Of a DNA stretch of 64,000 bases, positions 34,458 to 44,412 are shown in pieces. How positions within the stretch are numbered: position 1 is the stretch's first letter; each line of letters starts with the position of its first letter. A program made the position numbers and the translations under genes. The stretch covers positions 4,296,999 through 4,360,998 of the forward strand of contig NZ_CP025572.1 of NCBI RefSeq assembly GCF_018336975.1. The letters are read 5' to 3'. The notes beneath the pieces were generated by a model, which saw nothing but the letters and a program-made list of their open reading frames with translations, was not told where the DNA came from and did not search any database. This DNA is from Marinomonas sp. CT5 (GTDB lineage: Bacteria; Pseudomonadota; Gammaproteobacteria; Pseudomonadales; Marinomonadaceae).

Positions 34458-35879
34458 TTAGGACCAACCTGCGGTGGACTTTATTTCAAGATAGTCATGC
34501 AGCCCCCATTTACCGTGCTCACGACCATTGCCTGATTGTTTGTAGCCGCCAAACGGGGCTCTGGCATCCCAAGCAGCATTGTTAATCCAGATCGACCCAA
34601 CACGCAGGCGCCGCGCAATATAGCGTGCCTTATCTAAATCTGGGCACTGCACATAACCAGACAGACCGTACACAGTATCGTTGGCAATTCGTATCGCCTC
34701 ATCGATATCTTGATATGGGATAAGCGTAATGACTGGCCCGAAGATTTCTTCACGTTCAATCGTCATACCTGGTGTTACATCAGCAAACACGGTGGGCTTA
34801 ATGTAGAACCCTGACTCCAACCCTTCAGGGCGACCAAGCCCGCCGCTCACTAAGGTTGCACCTTCTTCAATACCAGACTGAATCAGAGACTGGATACGCG
34901 TAAATTGCAGTTGATTCACCACAGGACCAAGACTCACCGCTTGTTCAGGGTGACCCACGGTATGTGCTTCTGCGGCTTCTTTGGCGTATAGCTTCGCTTG
35001 TTCCATTTTGTCGGCTGGGACCAGTAAACGTCCGGGTGAACGACACGCCTGACCACAGTTTACAAAACACGCTCCGACCCCTTCAAAAATCGCAGTTTTT
35101 AGATCGGCTTCAGGCGTTACGATATTGGCAGATTTGCCTCCTAACTCTTGAGCAACACGTTTGACCGTTTCCGCTGCCGTTTTGGCCACCGCAATCCCCG
35201 CGCGAGTCGATCCCGTAATCGAAATCATGTCCACGTCAGGGTGGGCAGAAAGCGCTTCCCCAGCTACCTCACCATAGCCCGTAACATGGTTATAAACGCC
35301 TGCCGGAAAGCCTGCCTGTTCGATCAACTCGGCAAACAGCAGTGAAGAGAGCGGAGAGTACTCAGATGGCTTTGCCACCACGGTGCAGCCCGCGGCCAAA
35401 GCTGGAGCGACTTTCACCACGAGTTGGTTCATGGGCCAATTCCAAGGTGTAATCAAACCGCACACACCAACAGCCTCGTAGGATATCTGCGTGTTGCCCT
35501 GCATGGTGTCCATTTCAAGCTCATCCAGTGCGTCAATCGCCGCTTCTAGGTGAGCCCGCCCTACCCACGCCTGAGCGTCTTTTGAAAACGACAAAACGGT
35601 TCCCATTTCTTTCGTCATCAGTTGAGCAATCTCGTCGTAACGCTCGTTATAAAGCTCTAGTAGCCGACGCAACAGCGTCAGCCGCTCTGCTTTACTGGTC
35701 AATTGCCACGCGTCAAACGCTTGGCGGGCAGCTTGAACGGCATCGTTCACATCTTGCTCATTGCCCATCGGGATATCATAAAGAAAGCTTTCATCTGCGG
35801 GGTTAATGAGTGGATGCTTTGCCGTACCGTGGGGCGTCACCCATTGGCCATTGATATAAAATTTATCGATATTGTTCAT
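34458..35879 (-). CDS. NAD(P)-dependent aldehyde dehydrogenase
   Basis: This 473-residue enzyme has the aldehyde dehydrogenase fold. It has the coenzyme motif ITGSTRAG, the catalytic Glu in QELGGKSA (about residue 249) and the nucleophilic Cys in FVNCGQACRSPGR (about 283). It oxidises an aldehyde to the acid. It is last in the long minus-strand operon, 12 bases after the monooxygenase stop. If the aldolase upstream cleaves a ketose phosphate, this enzyme may oxidise the aldehyde fragment. Confidence 0.93.
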   Translation of the reverse strand: MNNIDKFYINGQWVTPHGTAKHPLINPADESFLYDIPMGNEQDVNDAVQAARQAFDAWQLTSKAERLTLLRRLLELYNERYDEIAQLMTKEMGTVLSFSKDAQAWVGRAHLEAAIDALDELEMDTMQGNTQISYEAVGVCGLITPWNWPMNQLVVKVAPALAAGCTVVAKPSEYSPLSSLLFAELIEQAGFPAGVYNHVTGYGEVAGEALSAHPDVDMISITGSTRAGIAVAKTAAETVKRVAQELGGKSANIVTPEADLKTAIFEGVGACFVNCGQACRSPGRLLVPADKMEQAKLYAKEAAEAHTVGHPEQAVSLGPVVNQLQFTRIQSLIQSGIEEGATLVSGGLGRPEGLESGFYIKPTVFADVTPGMTIEREEIFGPVITLIPYQDIDEAIRIANDTVYGLSGYVQCPDLDKARYIARRLRVGSIWINNAAWDARAPFGGYKQSGNGREHGKWGLHDYLEIKSTAGWS

Positions 35880-35891
35880 CGTTGTTTCCTT

Positions 35892-37334
35892 CTAACGCAA
35901 AGACGTGGGTTTCAAGCCGAAACGCATCGACTCTTGCTGTAGTTGCTCATAAGCATCGGGAATTGCATCAGGGCCAACCAATTTGAACGTCAGCGCCGTC
36001 ACCGGATGATGATGAATCAGTGTCGCAACATCTTCTGGCACTTTCCCTTCTGGGTCTGAACCATTCAATCGCGCAAATTTGATCGTCTGCATATGTTGGT
36101 AGAGATCCTTACCTTTCTGGTTCACACTGTCATTGCAGGCGGTTCGGAGTGTGTCTTCATCTAGAGGTATCAAGCCGCTCCAACTGTAAGCGAGATAACG
36201 AGCTTGTTGTTCCAGTACAGGCAAGTAAGGGCCGATTTGTCCCCACAATCCCATGAAGGCTAGGTTCGGTACATCTGGGTGAAAGGTATGATTTGCTAAG
36301 GTAATGTGTTTGTTGGTTACGTTTAGCTGTTGCCGTAACTCGTCACTCAAAAATGGTAAATTCAAGGTATACCCTGTACCAAAGATAATGCCGTCAAAGT
36401 CCGCTTGGCTACCATCGGTAAAGTGGACAACTCGGCCCTCTACTTTTTCGATCCAAGGTTTACAGGTAATTCTATTTTCTGCGATCAGATGCAAAAAATT
36501 CTGACTGCCCGTCGTCCCCGCAACAAGCACATCTTCGTCAGGTTCTGGAGCCCCATACCAAGCAGGGTTACCTGAATATTTCAGAATGAATTCTCGTGTC
36601 TCCACCGCCCATTCCTCTGGTGTTGCCTGCTCTTGCCAAAGCGCGGCACTCCGAGTGAAGGCATAACATTCTGTTGGCGTACCTGTGATCAATTTAGGCA
36701 TCACATATCGCTGGCGGCGCATCGTGGTTGTAACACTTTCTGTGCCGAGCATAGCCAAGTCAGACGCGATTTCTAATGATGAGATATTCCCCCCAGCGAC
36801 GAGCACTTTTTTGCCGCGGTAGCGTTCTGGGTCGTCATAATTAAAGGCATGAATCACACCACAGTCACCTGAGAACTCTGCTAAGCCCTCAATCTTCGGG
36901 ATGTCAGGCGTGTTGTAAGCGCCTGTTGCAATCACCACTTTATCGAAGGTTTTGTGTTGCACCTCACCATCATGATCAAGCTCAAGATGCCAAACGCCCT
37001 CTACCCGTGATAACGATGTGAGACGTGTCTGAGTCTGCAATACACTGTCTAGCTCAAACGCGCTCAAATAGTCTTTTAAGTATTGCTGAATCTCCGTATT
37101 TTTCGGGAACAGTGCGATGTCATCTTTATGATCAAGATCAGAAAAGCGCGTCACCATTCTCGCAGTATTCGTACGCATTTGGGGCCACACGCCTGAGTTT
37201 GGGTTTTTGCATGCCCATTGCCCTCCGACGTCACTGTGGCTCTCATAAATCACTGGGGCAAAGCCTTGTGACTTCAAATATCGGGCCGCCGCGATCCCAC
37301 TTGGCCCCCCACCAATAATTGCTACCGATTCCAT
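35892..37334 (-). CDS. Flavin-containing monooxygenase (class B type)
   Basis: This 480-residue protein has the FAD dinucleotide motif IIGGGPSG (residues 6-13), a second NADPH Rossmann motif VLVAGGNISS, and a pattern near FSG...HAFNY like the FMO fingerprint F-x-G-x(5)-H-x(3)-Y. It would oxygenate nitrogen, sulfur or a carbonyl carbon using NADPH and oxygen. Start is ATG 37334 with AGGAGG five bases upstream; the adjacent upstream ATG is too close. Its presence in a sugar operon is unusual; its role there is unknown. Confidence 0.9.
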   Translation of the reverse strand: MESVAIIGGGPSGIAAARYLKSQGFAPVIYESHSDVGGQWACKNPNSGVWPQMRTNTARMVTRFSDLDHKDDIALFPKNTEIQQYLKDYLSAFELDSVLQTQTRLTSLSRVEGVWHLELDHDGEVQHKTFDKVVIATGAYNTPDIPKIEGLAEFSGDCGVIHAFNYDDPERYRGKKVLVAGGNISSLEIASDLAMLGTESVTTTMRRQRYVMPKLITGTPTECYAFTRSAALWQEQATPEEWAVETREFILKYSGNPAWYGAPEPDEDVLVAGTTGSQNFLHLIAENRITCKPWIEKVEGRVVHFTDGSQADFDGIIFGTGYTLNLPFLSDELRQQLNVTNKHITLANHTFHPDVPNLAFMGLWGQIGPYLPVLEQQARYLAYSWSGLIPLDEDTLRTACNDSVNQKGKDLYQHMQTIKFARLNGSDPEGKVPEDVATLIHHHPVTALTFKLVGPDAIPDAYEQLQQESMRFGLKPTSLR

Positions 37335-37344
37335 CATAGCCTCC

Positions 37345-38103
37345 TTAGTGAAAGTAAATACCACCACATACGTTCAGTGCTTGCCCGGTCACAAATGCGC
37401 TTAAATCCGAGGCAAAAAACACCGCAGGCCCAACAATGTCACTCGGCTCACCTAGACGTTTCAGCGCCGCCACCTCTTTCCAATGATTGATGGCTTCTTC
37501 AGACCCAAGATTGTTTTTGCCCATTTCCGTTAAAATGATGCCGGGGCAAATGGCATTGACGGTGATGCCATCCATCCCCGTTTCTTGGGCATAGACACGT
37601 GTTAAGGTCACCGCCGTTGCTTTGGTTGCCGCATAATGCCCTTGTGTTGGCACACCTTGACGGGCGGCGATCGAGGCGATGTTGATGATGCGCCCATTTT
37701 TGCGCTGGCGCATTTGCGGTAGCACCGCATTGGTGACAAACAATAAGCCTTTACCATTCACCGCAAAGTGCGCATCCCAATCACCTTCACTAAGGTCTTC
37801 CAGTAATGACGGTTTAAGAATGCCTGCATTATTTACTAATACATCAATATGCCCAGCTTGCTCTGTCGCTTGCGCCACCATGTTTTCGACGGCACTCTTA
37901 TCGGTAATATCTGCGCCAAACACCCAACATTTGCGACCAAGCTTTTCAATGGCAGACTTTGCTTCGTTTAACCCTTTTTCTTCACGTGGTAAATCACAAA
38001 TCACCACATCCGCGCCATGCTCAGCCAAGCCTTCTGCAAGCGCTCGACCGATCCCACGGCTAGCACCTGTCACCAAAACAACCTTATTTGTTAAATCAGA
38101 CAT
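37345..38103 (-). CDS. Short-chain dehydrogenase/reductase (SDR), catabolic operon
   Basis: This 252-residue enzyme has the SDR nucleotide motif TGASRGIG (residues 13-20), NNAG (91-94), a Ser in INIASIAAR and the catalytic pair in YAATKATAV (Tyr and Lys). It ends VCGGIYFH. It probably oxidises a secondary alcohol with NAD. It is ten bases upstream of the monooxygenase gene and 56 bases after the PfkB gene stop. The substrate is unknown; a sugar alcohol or hydroxy acid would fit the operon. Confidence 0.92.
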   Translation of the reverse strand: MSDLTNKVVLVTGASRGIGRALAEGLAEHGADVVICDLPREEKGLNEAKSAIEKLGRKCWVFGADITDKSAVENMVAQATEQAGHIDVLVNNAGILKPSLLEDLSEGDWDAHFAVNGKGLLFVTNAVLPQMRQRKNGRIINIASIAARQGVPTQGHYAATKATAVTLTRVYAQETGMDGITVNAICPGIILTEMGKNNLGSEEAINHWKEVAALKRLGEPSDIVGPAVFFASDLSAFVTGQALNVCGGIYFH

Positions 38104-38159
38104 TGCGAACCTCTTATTCTTGTTTTAAATAGTTTGCGAATTTGGCAGACCCAGCCGCG

Positions 38160-39122
38160 CTAACTCGTTGCCGACATTGCTTTCAAAGGCCAATCGTTCA
38201 TTGCCGACCATGTATCATCAAACGATGTTAATGTGCCGTCCGATCCAAGCCCCATCGCCACTTTTGCCGCTACCGCACCGGCAAATCGAACGCTTTCTTG
38301 TAACGTCCAGCCTTTAACCAGCCCGACAATGACGCCGGCAGAAAAGCTATCGCCACATCCCGTGGTATCGACGACATCAATCTCATGCGCCGCCAATGAG
38401 AATGGCTGCCCTTGTTCTGGGTCGACGTATACACCGTCTCCCCCCATAGTCAAGATGACATTTTTGACGCCTTTTTCTTTGAACCAATAAGCCACCTCAA
38501 CAGGAGACTCCAAACCGGCCATCGCCGATGCTTCCTCGATGGAAGGTATGAAGTAGTCGATATACGGTAGCAGTGGTAACACTAACTCCGTGGTCTCTGG
38601 CGTTGCTTGAATCAAGTCAAACGTTGTGATGCGCCCAAGCTCTTTCGCTTTTTGAATAAAACGCAATGTCTTGGCACCGTCGAATGTGCGCAGTAACCCC
38701 GTGCCGCCAATATGAATAATGCGAGCATCCAAAGCGGCTTCCATATCTTCATCCGCCACATCAAAGGTCGCGGCCGTTCCCGGTACATGTAAGGCAGGAC
38801 GCTCGCCATTGGGTCGCACAGGCAAAATGGTTGCAGAGGTTTGAACGCTTCCGTCACGTCTCACTAGCGTCGTATCAAGACCGAAAGCATTCATTTTATT
38901 AACTAAAAAGTCGCCCATTTCATCTGTGCCGACGGTGCTTACCATACGCGTATTCAAACCTAGAATGGCGCAGTCCACCGCGGTCGCCGCGGCTGTGCCT
39001 GCGACGGTCATCCGTATTTGTTCAATAAAGTCCGCGCGCCCTCCTTCGGGAATACGACTCACGGGATAGCCTAGGACATCCAGCACAGCAAAACCGACAG
39101 AACTTACATCAAAACTTGGCAT
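38160..39122 (-). CDS. PfkB-family carbohydrate kinase
   Basis: This 320-residue kinase has the ribokinase N-terminal glycine-rich start and the C-terminal signature VVDTTGCGDSFSAGVIVG with the catalytic Asp in GCGD. It transfers phosphate from ATP to a sugar, commonly a ketose or a nucleoside sugar. Start is ATG 39122 with GGGGAAT; a longer in-frame extension lacks a binding site. It is ten bases after the second ABC permease gene, linking uptake to phosphorylation. Confidence 0.92.
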   Translation of the reverse strand: MPSFDVSSVGFAVLDVLGYPVSRIPEGGRADFIEQIRMTVAGTAAATAVDCAILGLNTRMVSTVGTDEMGDFLVNKMNAFGLDTTLVRRDGSVQTSATILPVRPNGERPALHVPGTAATFDVADEDMEAALDARIIHIGGTGLLRTFDGAKTLRFIQKAKELGRITTFDLIQATPETTELVLPLLPYIDYFIPSIEEASAMAGLESPVEVAYWFKEKGVKNVILTMGGDGVYVDPEQGQPFSLAAHEIDVVDTTGCGDSFSAGVIVGLVKGWTLQESVRFAGAVAAKVAMGLGSDGTLTSFDDTWSAMNDWPLKAMSATS

Positions 39123-39132
39123 TTTATTCCCC

Positions 39133-40116
39133 TTATTCCGCACGTTTTCGAAGGCCAAAAGACAAACCTAATACAATAAATACAAGCAGCCCGATCCCAA
39201 CTTGCTGCCAGAAGAAGTTCAAACCAAGCAGCAGCAACCCATTTCTCAACATTGCCAAGAACAACACACCTAAAATGGTACCGAACACAGAAGGTTTGCG
39301 TTCTTTACTAATGGCGGTACCGATAAACGTCGCGCCAATGGCATCCAGCAAAAAGGCGTCTCCCGCAAGCGGTACATAGGAGCGCACTGTTGAAGACAAC
39401 AACACACCGGAAATGCCACACAAAACCGAGCACGAGACGAACACTAAGGTGAGCTGAAATGGCACTCGAATACCTGAGTATTTGGCCACACCAGGCTGCG
39501 CGCCTAGAGCACTCACATAACGACCAAATTTACCGCGATGCAACGCAAGGTAAACGGCTATGACGCAAGCCACTAATACGAGAAACGGTGTTGGAATGCC
39601 AAACAAAGACGTACGAGTGATCGCTTCAAACGGTGCCGCGAACTCACTTTTTGTCAGATAAATCGGTACACCACCAGACGTCGCCAGTTGCTGTACCGAC
39701 TTACCAATAAACAGCACCCCGAGTGTCGCTAAGAACGGATCGATCTTGAGCTTATTGATCAACAGAGAATTGGTTAGCCCGACACAAGCCGCGACTAAAA
39801 TAGCGACGATGACAGCAAACACACCATGATGTCCCGCGCCAATCATCATAATAAACGCCATAGAAGCGAGGTCGATCGACACGCCAACAGACAAATCAAT
39901 CCCACCTGCTGCGATAACGATGGTCATTCCCAAGGCGACAATCGCCAGCAGGACCACTTTGTTCGCAATCAAATTGGAAAAGTTATCGAAGTTCAAAAAG
40001 CCTTCGGCCGTCATCGAAAACAGAATAAATACACCGATAAAGGCAACGTAAACCGCTTTGTGCGACATCGACTCGAGGGACATTTTTGGGGTAAGCGTTT
40101 TATTATTAACAGTCAT
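39133..40116 (-). CDS. Sugar ABC permease (RbsC type), copy 2
   Basis: This 327-residue integral membrane protein has about eight to ten helices. It has the BPD_transp_2 pattern with the AIVALGMTIVIAAGGIDLSVGV block and IGATFIGTAISKERKPSVFGT near the C-terminus. It pairs with the other permease of the operon. AAGGAT lies before the ATG, nine bases after the previous gene's stop. Two permeases form a heterodimer channel in the CUT2 sugar importers. Confidence 0.92.
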   Translation of the reverse strand: MTVNNKTLTPKMSLESMSHKAVYVAFIGVFILFSMTAEGFLNFDNFSNLIANKVVLLAIVALGMTIVIAAGGIDLSVGVSIDLASMAFIMMIGAGHHGVFAVIVAILVAACVGLTNSLLINKLKIDPFLATLGVLFIGKSVQQLATSGGVPIYLTKSEFAAPFEAITRTSLFGIPTPFLVLVACVIAVYLALHRGKFGRYVSALGAQPGVAKYSGIRVPFQLTLVFVSCSVLCGISGVLLSSTVRSYVPLAGDAFLLDAIGATFIGTAISKERKPSVFGTILGVLFLAMLRNGLLLLGLNFFWQQVGIGLLVFIVLGLSFGLRKRAE

Positions 40117-40125
40117 ATCCTTCCC

Positions 40126-41115
40126 CTATGATTTTTTTGCAAATGAAGTAACGGCCACGACCACTAGAATCAGAGCGCCTTGTACGCCGCTTACCCAGTA
40201 AGAAGAGATACCTAGTAGCTGAAAGCCATTCGACAATGCGCCGATAAACAATACCGCCAATAACGTACCGCCAATGGTCGGCACAAAGCGCCGTGAAAAG
40301 ACCGCACCAAGCAGCGCTGCCGCCAAGACAGGCAACAACAACAGTCCAGTGCCAGGCGTAGATGCGCTTAACCGCGCAACGATTAATATCGAAGCTGCGC
40401 TCGCAGCAAAGCCTGAAAAGAGATAACTGCCATACACATATCGCCCCGCATAGATGCCCACGGATTTAGCGGCTTCGACGTTGCCACCAACCGAATAAAG
40501 CCGTAACCCCACTGGGCTATAATGCACAATAGCAACCATCAGGGCGGCACCAATGATGAGACACCAAGCCAGCGCGCTGATACCAAGGAATTTACCAAAC
40601 GCAAGGGTGTCAAGAAGAGGTGACGCGGCACCTATCACGGTGTTTTGCGTCACCGCCAGCTCTAACCCCGCTGCGATATTCATGACAGCGAGCGTACTCA
40701 ATAACGGCATAATGCGCAGTGTCACCACGGCAAAGCCATTGAGAAAGCCGACACACAAACCGGTAGCAATGGCCGCTGGAATCGCCAAACTATCGCCATA
40801 ACCGCGCTCTAACAATACCGCATACACCGCCGCACAGAGACCCGCGTTGGCAGCAATTGAAAGATCGATACCGCCTTTTTGCACATCGGTCCCAGTGCCG
40901 ATAAACACCACCGTAATACCGAACGCTAAAAAACCTAAAATCGTCGATTGCTCAATGATATTGAGTATGTTGTAACTTGTGGTAAAGCCCCTCGCTGTCA
41001 CAGCAAAGAACACCATAATCCCTAAAAACGCCGCGAATGCACCGAGCCGTATCGCCATTTTTTGTAGGGTATAACCATTTGAATTCATGTCGGACTTGAA
41101 CAGTTGGAGCTTCAT
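40126..41115 (-). CDS. Sugar ABC permease (RbsC type), copy 1
   Basis: This 329-residue membrane protein has the CUT2 permease block FGITVVFIGTGTDVQKGGIDLSIA and AALLGAVFSRRFVPTIGGT. Its ATG overlaps the ATPase stop (ATGA), with AGGAG upstream, so the subunits are translationally coupled. A short cytoplasmic N-terminus precedes the first helix. Confidence 0.92.
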   Translation of the reverse strand: MKLQLFKSDMNSNGYTLQKMAIRLGAFAAFLGIMVFFAVTARGFTTSYNILNIIEQSTILGFLAFGITVVFIGTGTDVQKGGIDLSIAANAGLCAAVYAVLLERGYGDSLAIPAAIATGLCVGFLNGFAVVTLRIMPLLSTLAVMNIAAGLELAVTQNTVIGAASPLLDTLAFGKFLGISALAWCLIIGAALMVAIVHYSPVGLRLYSVGGNVEAAKSVGIYAGRYVYGSYLFSGFAASAASILIVARLSASTPGTGLLLLPVLAAALLGAVFSRRFVPTIGGTLLAVLFIGALSNGFQLLGISSYWVSGVQGALILVVVAVTSFAKKS

Positions 41116-42626
41116 ACTGCACTCCTATTTATCGTTATTTTTTTACCCGAAGCGGCTGCGAGCAGTTGCTCAGAATTAATGCTACTGCCTTCGTACTCAC
41201 CGATAATTTCGCCCTTATAGATCACCAGCACTCGATCACACATCTCTGCTAACTCTTCAAAATCAGAGGAGACAAACACAATCCCTTTACCTTCCGCCGC
41301 CAATCGGTTAATCAGCCCATAGATTTCGATCTTAGAGCCTACATCAACGGCTACAGTCGGCTCATCCAATAAGTACACTCGGCTATCACATGACAACCAT
41401 TTGGCAACGACCACTTTCTGTTGATTACCACCTGATAGGTTTCGCACCAGCATGTCGCCACTTGGTGTTTTAACCCCAAGCTCTTCGATCAATGCGTCGA
41501 CTGATTCGATTTCTTCTTGGCGATTCACAAACCCTCTCTTGGAGATTTTGTCGACCGAGGCTAAGGTGATGTTTTCAGCGATAGAGAGATTGACGGCAAC
41601 ACCGTGCGCACGGCGATCTTCCGGTATCATGGCAATACCATTTTCTACAGCGTTAACAGGGCTTCGGAATTTATGAGGTGTGCCATCGATAGAAACCGTA
41701 CCGCTGTCAGGTGGTAACAGACCAAACAAGCTTTGCAGTACTTCCTTATCACCCGATCCAAGCAAACCAGCCAGACCGACCACTTCACCCGCGCCAACTT
41801 GAAACGACACGCTGTCGAAATGGCTGGCTAGGCTGAGATTGTCCACTTCCAAAACGGGCGCACCGACGTCGACATTACGTCTTGGGTACATCTCGGAAGT
41901 GTCTCGATTGGTCATCATGGTGACGATCTTTTCGATGCCGACTTCTTTTGGTGACACTTGGCCGACATTTTCACCGTTACGCAATACCGTCACCGTGTCA
42001 CAAATACTCTCAATTTCTGACATGTAATGAGAAATGAATACAATGGCGATGCCTTCCTCTTTTAGGCGACGTAACACTGTAAATAGGCTTTCCACTTCTT
42101 TCGTAACCAACGCTGCGGTCGGCTCGTCTAGCACGAGGACTTTTGCGTTCTGGCTGAGAGATCGCGTAATCTGCACGATTTTCTGCTGTGCCGTAGATAA
42201 GTCGGTTATCAGCGTTGTTGGATCCAGCTCCAAATCAAAGTATCGCTGCAACAGCTCTGTTGCTTGCGCATTCATCTTTCGGTGATTAATAAATGGTCCA
42301 AAGGTTGGCTCATTACGCAAAAAAATAGCTTCGGCTACCGTTGCGGTGCTAACCAGTAAACGATCTTGGTGAATGAAATGAATGCCGCACTTCTCGATGA
42401 TCTTCGGGGTAATACTTTTTAGCTCTTTGCCCTCGACAAAGATAGAACCCTCATCGTGACGATAAATCCCCGCCAAGACTTTAATAATAGTGGATTTACC
42501 CGCACCATTTTGACCAACAACCCCATGAATCGTCCCGTACTCAATAGTCAACGATGCTTGATTGAGTGCTTTGACAGGTCCAAATACCTTGGATACGTCT
42601 CGCATTTCTACTGCGACTGAATTCAT
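41112..42626 (-). CDS. Sugar ABC ATPase with two nucleotide-binding domains (RbsA type)
   Basis: This 504-residue protein has two ABC cassettes. The first has Walker A GQNGAGKST (about 37-45) and signature LSTAQQKIV, and the second has GLLGSGDKE (degenerate) and LSGGNQQKV with Walker B VYLLDEPT. The degenerate second Walker A is normal in CUT2 ATPases. It energises sugar import. GGGGGAATC precedes the ATG; a stem-loop separates it from the binding-protein gene. Confidence 0.94.
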   Translation of the reverse strand: MNSVAVEMRDVSKVFGPVKALNQASLTIEYGTIHGVVGQNGAGKSTIIKVLAGIYRHDEGSIFVEGKELKSITPKIIEKCGIHFIHQDRLLVSTATVAEAIFLRNEPTFGPFINHRKMNAQATELLQRYFDLELDPTTLITDLSTAQQKIVQITRSLSQNAKVLVLDEPTAALVTKEVESLFTVLRRLKEEGIAIVFISHYMSEIESICDTVTVLRNGENVGQVSPKEVGIEKIVTMMTNRDTSEMYPRRNVDVGAPVLEVDNLSLASHFDSVSFQVGAGEVVGLAGLLGSGDKEVLQSLFGLLPPDSGTVSIDGTPHKFRSPVNAVENGIAMIPEDRRAHGVAVNLSIAENITLASVDKISKRGFVNRQEEIESVDALIEELGVKTPSGDMLVRNLSGGNQQKVVVAKWLSCDSRVYLLDEPTVAVDVGSKIEIYGLINRLAAEGKGIVFVSSDFEELAEMCDRVLVIYKGEIIGEYEGSSINSEQLLAAASGKKITINRSAV

Positions 42627-42647
42627 GATTCCCCCTAAGAAAATAGG

Positions 42648-42688
42648 CGGTTAATCATACCTCTACTGAATGCAGGCACGATTAACCG
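42648..42688 (-). other. Intercistronic stem-loop after the sugar-binding protein gene
   Basis: CGGTTAATC (42648-42656) and GATTAACCG (42680-42688) are exact inverted repeats enclosing 23 bases. A second dyad, TTCGAA-TTTA-TTCGAA, lies next to the stop codon. Such stems often protect the binding-protein mRNA and lower expression of downstream genes. Confidence 0.5.
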
Positions 42689-42718
42689 AACAATGATTCT
42701 GCTTCGAATTTATTCGAA

Positions 42719-43672
42719 TCAGTTTTTACCGCTTTTATTAATCAACACAGCTGGCACCATAGTAAATGAAGGAACTTTTCCACCATTCAAATAGGTCGCA
42801 ACGTTTTGGGCGGCTTGTTTACCAATTTCATAGGCTTGTTGAGCAACGACAGCACCTGCTTGTGAATTTGGGTCTAGGACCATTTCCACATATTCAGGAC
42901 TGCCATCTACCCCATAGGTTTTCACATCTGTACGACCCGACGCTTCAATGGCTTGAGTCGCACCAATCATTGGCACATCCCAGCAGGCAACGACGGACTT
43001 CAAACCAGAATCTGGTCCATATTTCGTGAGCATATCTGTCATATCAGAATACGCTTGCTGAACTGTGTTAGGGATCACATCACGTAATTCGGGGTCAATG
43101 ATTTCAATATCTGGGTACGACTCAAATACATAACGGACTTGATCGAGACGAATTTTACAAACAGGCACCGATGCAAACCCATTAAACATTACAACTTTGC
43201 CCTTGCCATCCATATCCTGCACCATTTGTAGAGCCAATTCAGCACCGATATTGTAGTTATTAGAGGTCGTATTATTGATCGCATAAGGGGTTGCCGTATC
43301 AACGGTAAATAAAGGAATGCCGGCTTTATTAATTCGTTTCAACCATGGGTTAAGAACTTTCAGATTACCTAATTGCTCAATAATGGCATCAGGCCGTTGT
43401 GCAATTAGCGTTTGAATTTGACTAATTTGAGTCTGATCATTACGACCAGCATCAAGAGCAATCACTTCTGCTCCTAATGCCTTTAACTCATCAACTTGCC
43501 CTTGATAGGCTTTTAGATCCCAATCATGGTCTGTGCCGATAACGGTTACGCCGACTGTCTTACCGGATAAAGGAAGTTTCTCAGCTGCAACACTGTAGGA
43601 ACTTACTGCTACAGCCATGGTTAAAATTGAAGTCGTGATCATTGTGCGATTTTTGTTTTTATTTGATTGCAT
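42719..43672 (-). CDS. Periplasmic sugar-binding protein of CUT2 ABC importer
   Basis: This 317-residue protein has a signal peptide (residues about 10-29, TTSILTMAVAVSSYSVAA) and a type I periplasmic binding fold (VGVTVIGTDHDWDLKAY; AIIEQLGNL; VDGSPEYVEMVLDP). It lies 69 bases after the aldolase gene, upstream of the ATPase and permease genes. It captures a sugar or related small molecule, identity unknown. Confidence 0.92.
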   Translation of the reverse strand: MQSNKNKNRTMITTSILTMAVAVSSYSVAAEKLPLSGKTVGVTVIGTDHDWDLKAYQGQVDELKALGAEVIALDAGRNDQTQISQIQTLIAQRPDAIIEQLGNLKVLNPWLKRINKAGIPLFTVDTATPYAINNTTSNNYNIGAELALQMVQDMDGKGKVVMFNGFASVPVCKIRLDQVRYVFESYPDIEIIDPELRDVIPNTVQQAYSDMTDMLTKYGPDSGLKSVVACWDVPMIGATQAIEASGRTDVKTYGVDGSPEYVEMVLDPNSQAGAVVAQQAYEIGKQAAQNVATYLNGGKVPSFTMVPAVLINKSGKN

Positions 43673-43741
43673 TTTGATATTCCTATGTTGTGAGTGAATG
43701 CTGATTCAGTACAAAAACTGACTCAGCCAATTTCATCATTT

Positions 43742-44398
43742 TCAATCAGCATGTCCGTAACCAGACATCCTATTGATAACATTCTGAATCTCTTCTTCTG
43801 ATAACAAAGGGGGTTCGCCCATTGGCAAACAACCTAAATATTGTTTCGCAAGAGTTTCTACTTCTACAGCTAGCCACAGAGCTTTATCCAGTGACGCCGC
43901 CGTAGCAATCATTCCATGATGTGCAAGCAAGCAAGCAGAACGTCCTTCTAGCGCTTGCAATGCATTTTCCGATAATTGGCTGACCCCAAACGTTGCATAA
44001 GGTGCACAACGAATATTGTGACCACCACAAACAGCTACCATGTAATGGATAGGCGGTATTTCCTTTTCCATAATAGATAGAGTTGTACAAGCCGTAGGGT
44101 GTGCATGCACCACGGCATTGACTTCAGGCTTACGTCGCATAATTTCCATATGAAAATTCCACTCAGACGAAGGCGCTCTGTTGCCCACAATCTGCCCATC
44201 AAACCCCATCCAAACAATGTCTGCAGGAGTCATAGTCTTGTAGGGCATGGATGTCGGTGTAATAAGAATCCCCTCTCCGAAGCGCACAGAAATATTGCCC
44301 GATGTGCCTTGGTTAATGTGCAACGCATTCATTGAAATACAGGCATCAATGATGCTTTGGCGAATATCAATTTCCATTAATTCTGTTGAGTTGTTCAT
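43742..44398 (-). CDS. Class II aldolase/adducin-family (L-fuculose-phosphate aldolase-like)
   Basis: This 218-residue zinc enzyme has the catalytic Glu79 (SSEWNFH) and zinc ligands His98 and His100 (VVHAHPTACT) and His161 (LLAHHGM), all in the FucA pattern. It would cleave a ketose-1-phosphate to DHAP and an aldehyde, or act in the reverse direction. Start is ATG 44398 with GAGGG; a GTG 12 bases earlier is a frame extension. It is the second gene of the long operon, after an SDR. Substrate not assignable. Confidence 0.92.
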   Translation of the reverse strand: MNNSTELMEIDIRQSIIDACISMNALHINQGTSGNISVRFGEGILITPTSMPYKTMTPADIVWMGFDGQIVGNRAPSSEWNFHMEIMRRKPEVNAVVHAHPTACTTLSIMEKEIPPIHYMVAVCGGHNIRCAPYATFGVSQLSENALQALEGRSACLLAHHGMIATAASLDKALWLAVEVETLAKQYLGCLPMGEPPLLSEEEIQNVINRMSGYGHAD

Positions 44399-44412
44399 TG
44401 TGTCCCTCACGT